A DNA stretch of 10,732 nt. It comes from Gemmataceae bacterium (GTDB taxonomy: Bacteria; Planctomycetota; Planctomycetia; Gemmatales; Gemmataceae). A program made the position numbers and the translations under genes. The stretch's first letter is position 1; each line of letters opens with the position of its first letter. The notes under the pieces were generated by a model that saw nothing but the letters and a program-made list of their open reading frames with translations, had not been told where the DNA came from and made no database searches. Of the stretch, positions 7,138-10,732 are shown in pieces. The DNA is taken from contig CANLGS010000066.1 in NCBI GenBank assembly GCA_947490035.1, positions 1 to 10,732 of the forward strand, in the 5' to 3' direction.

Positions 7138-7571
7138 GCGGCCCGCTGACCGGGTGTTGGGCCATCGTCGATGTCCTCCTCGGCGTTAGCCGGGCGCGTG
7201 CGGCGCTGTTGGGCAAGCACGGCTTTGTTGTCCCAAAACCCGTTTACGTCCGCGCACTTCTCGACACTGGCGCTTCGATCTCCGGATTCTCGCCGCGCGT
7301 GTTCCGCGACCTGGACCTCGCGCCCGTTTCGACCCTCGACGTACTCACCCCGTCAACCCCGGCAAACGCCCCGCACGCGAGCGACCTGTTCGACGTGTCT
7401 CTGGCGCTGGTCGCGAACGGAGCAACGCACCCGTTCGCGGACATGCGCGTGATGGCCGCGGATTGCTGGCTCCCACAGGAGGGTCTGGAAACGCTGCTCG
7501 GAATGGACATCCTGAGCCGGTGCTTCTTCCAACTGATGGGACCGAAGCGGCAGTTCGTGTGCGCCTTTTGA
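7125..7571 (+). CDS. Retropepsin-like aspartic protease
   Basis: A 148-residue protein with a single aspartic protease signature, LLDTGAS (D47-T48-G49-A50-S51), preceded by a hydrophobic strand, and a later LLGMDIL segment that fits the hydrophobic-hydrophobic-Gly motif of retropepsins. One D-T-G per chain means it would have to act as a homodimer, as retroviral proteases do. Length is about that of one retropepsin unit plus an N-terminal extension (CWAIVDVLLGVSRARAALL) common to bacterial members. No signal peptide or membrane helix is seen, so it is probably cytoplasmic. The substrate is unknown. The ATG at 7125 lies inside the upstream small-protein gene (13-nt overlap) with only a weak GGAA ribosome site, suggesting translational coupling. 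A strong hairpin follows 20 bp after the stop. Confidence 0.83.
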   Translation: MPYVSGPLTGCWAIVDVLLGVSRARAALLGKHGFVVPKPVYVRALLDTGASISGFSPRVFRDLDLAPVSTLDVLTPSTPANAPHASDLFDVSLALVANGATHPFADMRVMAADCWLPQEGLETLLGMDILSRCFFQLMGPKRQFVCAF

Positions 7572-7590
7572 CGCCGCGGCGCGGCATATC

Positions 7591-7639
7591 CGCAAAAGGA
7601 GCAACGCCCGGAATCATTCCGGGCGTTGCTCCTTTTGCG
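7591..7639. terminator. Strong bidirectional terminator hairpin (23-bp perfect stem)
   Basis: Arms 7591-7613 and 7617-7639 are perfectly complementary with the 3-nt loop TCA. The outer part of the stem holds AAAA (7594-7597) opposite TTTT (7633-7636), so transcripts in both directions end the stem with a U-stretch. It lies 20 bp after the protease stop and 15 bp from the end of the convergent metallopeptidase gene, the expected place for a shared terminator. Confidence 0.85.
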
Positions 7640-7654
7640 TTGTTCGTTTGCCGC

Positions 7655-8710
7655 TTACGGCTTCGTCGGGCGCGGCAGTTCCGGCGGGAGGAGCACCGGC
7701 GGTGGGCGGTCCGGCGCGACCGGGCGCGCCACCGGCGTGCCGCCGAACGCACCCTGGTCGGGCGGCGGGAGGTACGCGGGGCGCGTCGGCTCGCGGTCCG
7801 GGGCCGCGGCTCGCACGGCCTTCACCGGCGGTTCCAGAAGCGGCATCGACGGGGCCGCCGAGGTGCGCAGTTCGGTCTTCGGGGCGCTGCCGCTGCTCGT
7901 CAGCCCGCCCGGCGGGGTGGTGTCGCGGGCGACCACGCGGGCCGGCGGTGTCTTCAGCGCGGCCAGCCACGCCTCTTCCAGCGCGTCCACCGTGTCGTAG
8001 CCGTAGAGCTTGCTCGCGGCCGCGTTCCAACTCTCCGCGGTGTTCCCCTGCATACCCAAGCCGAGGAACTGGAGCAACTTCGCGCGCCCTTCCTTGCCGT
8101 CGCCGCCCTTCGCCACGAGGTACTGCGACACCGAATAACCTTGCGCGTACAGCACGATCATGTCACGCGGGTACTCGGTCATGCGGAACAGCACGCGAAG
8201 CCGAATCCCGCGACCGGCGTTCAGCAGTTCGCGACACCGCACGTCGTGGCTGAAGCGCTCCTCGTCATTCTCGCTGAGGACGCTACCGCCTTCGTCGGCC
8301 CAGCGCGGCACCGGACGGCCGAAGTGGTGCGCGAACACGGTGTGCGTGACTTCGTGCGGCAACACGCTGTGCAGGAGTTGCTTCGCGTCGCCGCGAATCT
8401 CCATGCGGAGACTGGTGACGACCGGCTTGTTGCCGTCCTGACCGAAGGTGAACGTGGTGGCGCCGCCGGCGGAGCCTTGCGTGATCTGCACCTGGAGCGG
8501 ACACCGCCGCGCCCACTGCGGCATTTCTTTACCGGTCCATTCGATGGCCTTCTCTTTGCGATAGAACTCGGCCATGTCGCCGAATTTCTTCGCGAGTTCG
8601 GCGGTCGGCGCTTCGGTGCTGAAGTTGGCCGTATCGTAGTTCGCGGCGGACGCGATCGCGGGTGCCAGAAGCACCGCGACGAGCGCGCTCAGGTGCCGAC
8701 GAAGAGTCAT
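7655..8710 (-). CDS. Secreted gluzincin-type zinc metallopeptidase (peptidase MA-like)
   Basis: A 351-residue exported protein. The signal peptide is residues 1-22 (MTLRRHLSALVAVLL..., cut after ASA). The zinc site is H119-E120-V-T-H123, with E140 in WADEGGSVLSE 17 residues on as the probable third ligand, the spacing of gluzincin/peptidase MA-like domains (PF13485 type). The catalytic domain runs from about 40 to 250 and includes an S-rich active-site helix and YAQGYSVSQYLV, also typical of this fold. From about 257 to the end there is a low-complexity tail rich in Pro, Ala, Thr and Arg, probably a flexible linker. Substrate unknown. The ATG at 8710 is supported by GGAGG 8 nt upstream. A sigma70-like promoter candidate lies at 8746-8775. 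All three expected zinc-site residues are present, so the enzyme should be active. Confidence 0.85.
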   Translation of the reverse strand: MTLRRHLSALVAVLLAPAIASAANYDTANFSTEAPTAELAKKFGDMAEFYRKEKAIEWTGKEMPQWARRCPLQVQITQGSAGGATTFTFGQDGNKPVVTSLRMEIRGDAKQLLHSVLPHEVTHTVFAHHFGRPVPRWADEGGSVLSENDEERFSHDVRCRELLNAGRGIRLRVLFRMTEYPRDMIVLYAQGYSVSQYLVAKGGDGKEGRAKLLQFLGLGMQGNTAESWNAAASKLYGYDTVDALEEAWLAALKTPPARVVARDTTPPGGLTSSGSAPKTELRTSAAPSMPLLEPPVKAVRAAAPDREPTRPAYLPPPDQGAFGGTPVARPVAPDRPPPVLLPPELPRPTKP

Positions 8711-8745
8711 TCCCTTGACCTCCGTGATGAGTGACGACCGGAACG

Positions 8746-8775
8746 CTTATATGCGGTCCTGGTCTTGCGAAGCAA
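8746..8775 (-). promoter_or_regulatory. Candidate sigma70-type promoter of the metallopeptidase gene
   Basis: On the minus strand, TTGCTT (8775-8770) and TATAAG (8751-8746) are separated by 18 bp. This would start transcription about 30 bp before the ATG at 8710. A 5-3-5 dyad CTTGC-gaa-GCAAG (8764-8776) overlaps the -35 element and might be an operator. Planctomycete promoters are poorly defined, so this is a pattern match only. Confidence 0.4.
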
Positions 8776-8921
8776 GGGTCGTCGGAAGTGTAACCGCAAC
8801 CGGTGTGCCGGGAATGTTCGACGGAAGCGACGCGCGGAAATGCGTCCGCGCAAGTTCCGGCGAAGGCAAGTGTTCGGGATTCGACCGGTGTTGCGGGTGG
8901 GGACGGATTGTGTCGCGGCCG

Positions 8922-8936
8922 GTGTAATAACTACAC
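8922..8936. promoter_or_regulatory. Inverted repeat, possible operator
   Basis: GTGTA-ataac-TACAC, a 5-bp dyad with 5-bp spacing, about 90 bp before the ApbE-type gene, in an A/T-richer pocket. No regulator family is assigned. Confidence 0.3.
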
Positions 8937-8958
8937 GTGGACGCGGCCCGGCCCGGCT

Positions 8959-8973
8959 TTGTAAGTGTTACAA
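8959..8973. promoter_or_regulatory. Inverted repeat, possible operator of the ApbE-type gene
   Basis: TTGTAA-gtg-TTACAA, a perfect 6-3-6 dyad 53 bp before the start codon at 9027. It stands out in a G+C-rich region and lies where a repressor would block a promoter. Which regulator binds it cannot be told from sequence. Confidence 0.4.
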
Positions 8974-9026
8974 GGAAAAGGTTTCTGATCGCACGCGTGT
9001 TCGATCCGCGCGCCAGAGGGTAAACG

Positions 9027-10550
9027 ATGTCGCTCCGCGTTCCGCTTCTCGCCGTTCTCGCGCTCGGTGGCGCGCTCGGCGCCGTGAACTCGCGCCCGGC
9101 CGATGTGCCCGCACCGAAGGCGAGCGAGTTCGCGTTCCACCGCGATCACGTCATTGGCACGTCGCTCGACCTGTGCGTCGTCGCGCCGGACGAATCCACC
9201 GCGGAGGGCGCGGAACTGACCGCGCTCAACGAGATCGAGCGCCTGCGCAAAATCTTCAGCACCTACGACGCGACGAGCGAGATCAGCAAGCTGAACGGCA
9301 CACGCGAACCGGTGAAGGTGTCCGCGGAGATGGCCGAAGTGCTGACGGCTTACGAGGTGTGGCAGCGGAAGTCCGGCGGCGCGTTCAACGGGCAGGTGGG
9401 CGAACTGGTTCGCGTGTGGAAGGACGGCGAGAAGGCCAACCGCGTGCCGGACGCGGTCGCGCTCGACCGCATCGTGGCCGATCTGAGTGAGCCAGGGTGG
9501 AAGCTCGACGCGACGACGAACACCGTGACGCGACTCACCGACCAGCCGCTCAACCTGAACGCCATCGGGAAGGGGTACATCATCCAGAAGGCGTCCGACG
9601 CGGTGCGCAAGGAACACCCGACCGTGAGCGCGCTGCTCGTCAACCTCGGCGGGGACATTCTCGCGTGGGGCGAGACGAGTTGGGCGGTCGGCGTGCAAGA
9701 CCCGGCGAACCACTTCGACAACGCGGCCCCAATCGCGGGCCTGCGCCTGAAGAATCAGGCGGTCGCGACAAGCGGCGGTTACCAGCGTTTCTACACCATC
9801 GACGGCAAACGCTACTCGCACATCTTCGACCCGCGCACCGGGCGCCCGGCGGGAGGCGTGGCAAGCGCGACCGTGGTCGCCAACGACAACGACACCGCGA
9901 ACGCGCTCGCCACGACGCTCTGCGTGCTGAAGCCGGAAGACGGGTTAAAACTGGTAGCATCCGTGCCGGGCGCGGAGTGCCTCATCGTCGCGCCGGACGG
10001 CAAGCAGCACCACAGCGCCGGGCTGAAGTTGTTCGAGGTGACCCCGGTTCGCGCGCTTGTGCCGCAGGAGAAGAAGGACGAGCCGAAAGCAATGGCGTGG
10101 CCCGAGGGCTATCAAGTCACAGTGGCGGTGGAGTTGCCGAAGGTCAACGCGAAGCAGTATCGCAAGCCGTACACCGCCATTTGGATCGAAGACGACAAGG
10201 GCAAGGCGGTAAAGACGCTGGCGGTGTGGGGCAGCGCGCCGAAGTACCTGAAAGACCTCAACGACTGGTGGAAGATCGGCAAAGACGACGCGGACCTGGT
10301 GAAAGCGGTGACGCGCGCGACCCGCGGACCGGGCAAGTACGACCTCGCGTGGGACGGCAAGGACGACAAGGGGACCGCGCTCCCGCAGGGCACCTACACG
10401 GTTCGCGTGGAGGTTCACCGCGAGTTCGGCGCGCACCTGCGGCAGTCGGGCAAGATCGAGTGCAAGGACAAGCCCGCGACGACGAAGTTCGAGAAGAACG
10501 CGGAGACCGCCGAGACGGTGGTGGAATTCAAGGAAGTGAAGAAGAAGTAA
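9027..10550 (+). CDS. Exported FAD:protein FMN transferase (ApbE) fused to DUF2271
   Basis: A 507-residue protein. Residues 1-20 look like a signal peptide (MSLRVPLLAVLALGGALG). Residues about 35-340 are an ApbE domain (PF02424), which attaches FMN from FAD to a Thr of exported proteins such as Nqr/Rnf subunits. Visible motifs are AIGKGY (179-184), NLGGD (206-210), TSGGY (248-252) and HIFDPRTGRP (265-274). The usual metal-binding D-A-x-x-T reads N292-A-L-A-T296, so the Asp is Asn, although D289 is close. Residues about 365-490 are DUF2271 (PF10029): YTAIWIEDDKGKAVKTL, DLNDWWK, ATRGPGKYDLAWDG, LPQGTYTVRVEVHREFG. DUF2271 genes often lie beside ApbE and PepSY genes elsewhere; here the two are one polypeptide. 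The AGAGGG ribosome site is 6 nt before the ATG. The Lys/Glu-rich C-terminus ends just before a large inverted repeat. No FMN-acceptor protein is in the window. Confidence 0.88.
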   Translation: MSLRVPLLAVLALGGALGAVNSRPADVPAPKASEFAFHRDHVIGTSLDLCVVAPDESTAEGAELTALNEIERLRKIFSTYDATSEISKLNGTREPVKVSAEMAEVLTAYEVWQRKSGGAFNGQVGELVRVWKDGEKANRVPDAVALDRIVADLSEPGWKLDATTNTVTRLTDQPLNLNAIGKGYIIQKASDAVRKEHPTVSALLVNLGGDILAWGETSWAVGVQDPANHFDNAAPIAGLRLKNQAVATSGGYQRFYTIDGKRYSHIFDPRTGRPAGGVASATVVANDNDTANALATTLCVLKPEDGLKLVASVPGAECLIVAPDGKQHHSAGLKLFEVTPVRALVPQEKKDEPKAMAWPEGYQVTVAVELPKVNAKQYRKPYTAIWIEDDKGKAVKTLAVWGSAPKYLKDLNDWWKIGKDDADLVKAVTRATRGPGKYDLAWDGKDDKGTALPQGTYTVRVEVHREFGAHLRQSGKIECKDKPATTKFEKNAETAETVVEFKEVKKK

Positions 10551-10554
10551 TGAA

Positions 10555-10674
10555 AAGAAAAGCGCCGCAGATGACGCAGAGAACGCAGATAAGACCGAAG
10601 ACAGAGTTCTGAAAGACATTCTTCTCGTCTTGGTCTTGATCTGCGTTCTCTGCGTCATCTGCGGCGCTTTTCTT
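10555..10674. repeat. Large inverted repeat with 9-nt-periodic arms; likely terminator and dispersed repeat
   Basis: Arms 10555-10590 and 10639-10674 are perfectly complementary over 36 bp. Past a 1-nt bulge (G10638), 10591-10596 pair with 10632-10637, and past a second bulge 10598-10602 pair with 10627-10631, so the stem reaches about 47 bp with a loop of roughly 24 nt. The left arm contains three near copies of a 9-nt unit: CGCAGATGA, CGCAGAGAA and CGCAGATAA. Stems ending in TTTTCTT would end transcription well after the ApbE-type gene, whose stop is 4 bp upstream. CGCAGATGACGCAGA-type sequence is familiar as a dispersed repeat in many bacterial genomes, with no agreed function. Confidence 0.85.
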
Positions 10675-10700
10675 CTATTCCCCTACCCACCCCCGGTACC

Positions 10701-10732
10701 ATGTCGCGTATCCACCGCTGGCTGCTCAAGAC
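10701..10732 (+). CDS. Start of a downstream gene (partial)
   Basis: An ATG at 10701 opens a frame reading MSRIHRWLLK to the window edge. It lies 26 bp after the large inverted repeat, on the same strand as the ApbE-DUF2271 gene. No Shine-Dalgarno is visible in the C/T-rich leader (CCCACCCCCGGTACC), so the start is uncertain. The Arg-x-His-Arg-Trp start is reminiscent of PepSY-type membrane proteins, which often accompany ApbE and DUF2271, but ten residues cannot decide this. Confidence 0.45.
   Translation, partial: MSRIHRWLLK

Larger units (their letters stand above)
8711..9026. other. 316-bp divergent intergenic region with candidate promoter and three dyads
   Basis: The region between the metallopeptidase gene (minus) and the ApbE-type gene (plus) holds no convincing gene; short open frames in it are not supported. 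It contains a Shine-Dalgarno GGAGG for the minus gene (8719-8723), a candidate minus-strand promoter, and three short inverted repeats listed separately. An AGAGGG ribosome site at 9015-9020 serves the plus gene with a 6-nt spacer. No clear -35/-10 pair was found for the plus gene. Confidence 0.5.

Noticed and set aside
7591..7639. Terminal inverted repeat of an insertion sequence
   Set aside because: The two arms are only 3 nt apart, with no transposase or target-site duplication nearby. The position fits a terminator.
7463..8734. 423-codon plus-strand frame across the terminator and metallopeptidase gene
   Set aside because: It runs through a strong hairpin and opposite a gene with signal peptide and HExxH zinc site. 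It has no motif of its own.
8715..8927. 70-codon plus-strand frame in the 8711-9026 intergenic region
   Set aside because: It has no convincing ribosome site, a Cys/Gly/Arg-rich random-looking product, and overlaps the promoter region of the divergent gene.
10550..10612. Small open frame MKRKAPQMTQRTQIRPKTEF after the ApbE-type gene
   Set aside because: It lies inside the inverted repeat and its sequence is the translation of the 9-nt units. There is no evidence of a real peptide.

Overview
The window looks like chromosomal DNA of a planctomycete, most likely in or near the Gemmata group (Gemmataceae). This rests on high G+C with strong G/C at third codon positions and on typical planctomycete gene content: a secreted DUF1080 protein, a WXXGXW-repeat protein with a very long Pro-Lys-Val-Asp tail, secreted proteins with proline-rich tails, an ApbE-DUF2271 fusion, and a small protein coupled to a retropepsin-like protease. 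The assignment is from recognition, not from a search. No rRNA, tRNA, CRISPR array, insertion sequence or phage gene was seen.

Layout. At 1-127 there may be the 3' end of a basic plus-strand protein, with less G/C-biased codons than the rest. At 221-784 (minus) is a secreted DUF1080 protein. A tight plus-strand run of three genes follows: an FAD amine-oxidase-type flavoprotein (1009-2373), a tail-anchored RMD1/DUF155-like protein that starts inside the previous stop codon (2370-3239), and a polytopic HGSNAT/DUF1624-type membrane acyltransferase (3261-4424). A perfect 14-bp hairpin over the acyltransferase stop codon ends this run against a convergent gene. That gene (4448-6664, minus) encodes a secreted 738-residue protein with at least five WXXGXW-type motifs, an Asn/Thr/Val-rich middle and about 230 residues of PKVD-type repeats.

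Divergent from it, a two-gene unit encodes an 80-residue unknown protein (6895-7137) overlapping by 13 nt a retropepsin-like aspartic protease (7125-7571). A perfect 23-bp hairpin separates this pair from a convergent secreted gluzincin-type metallopeptidase (7655-8710, minus). A 316-bp intergenic region with a candidate promoter and three short dyads divides it from a plus-strand exported FAD:protein FMN transferase fused to DUF2271 (9027-10550). Downstream is a perfect 36-bp-arm inverted repeat built from 9-nt units, then the start of another plus-strand gene cut by the window edge.

How the genes work together. Most products appear to act at or outside the cytoplasmic membrane: five have signal peptides and two have membrane segments. 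Only two units show real coupling: the flavoprotein/RMD1-like/acyltransferase run and the small protein/protease pair. Nothing in the window makes a complete known pathway. I did not find a convincing new multi-gene system. The best candidates for follow-up are the small protein/retropepsin pair, the ApbE-DUF2271 fusion with Asn at a usual metal-ligand position, and the large 9-nt-periodic inverted repeat.
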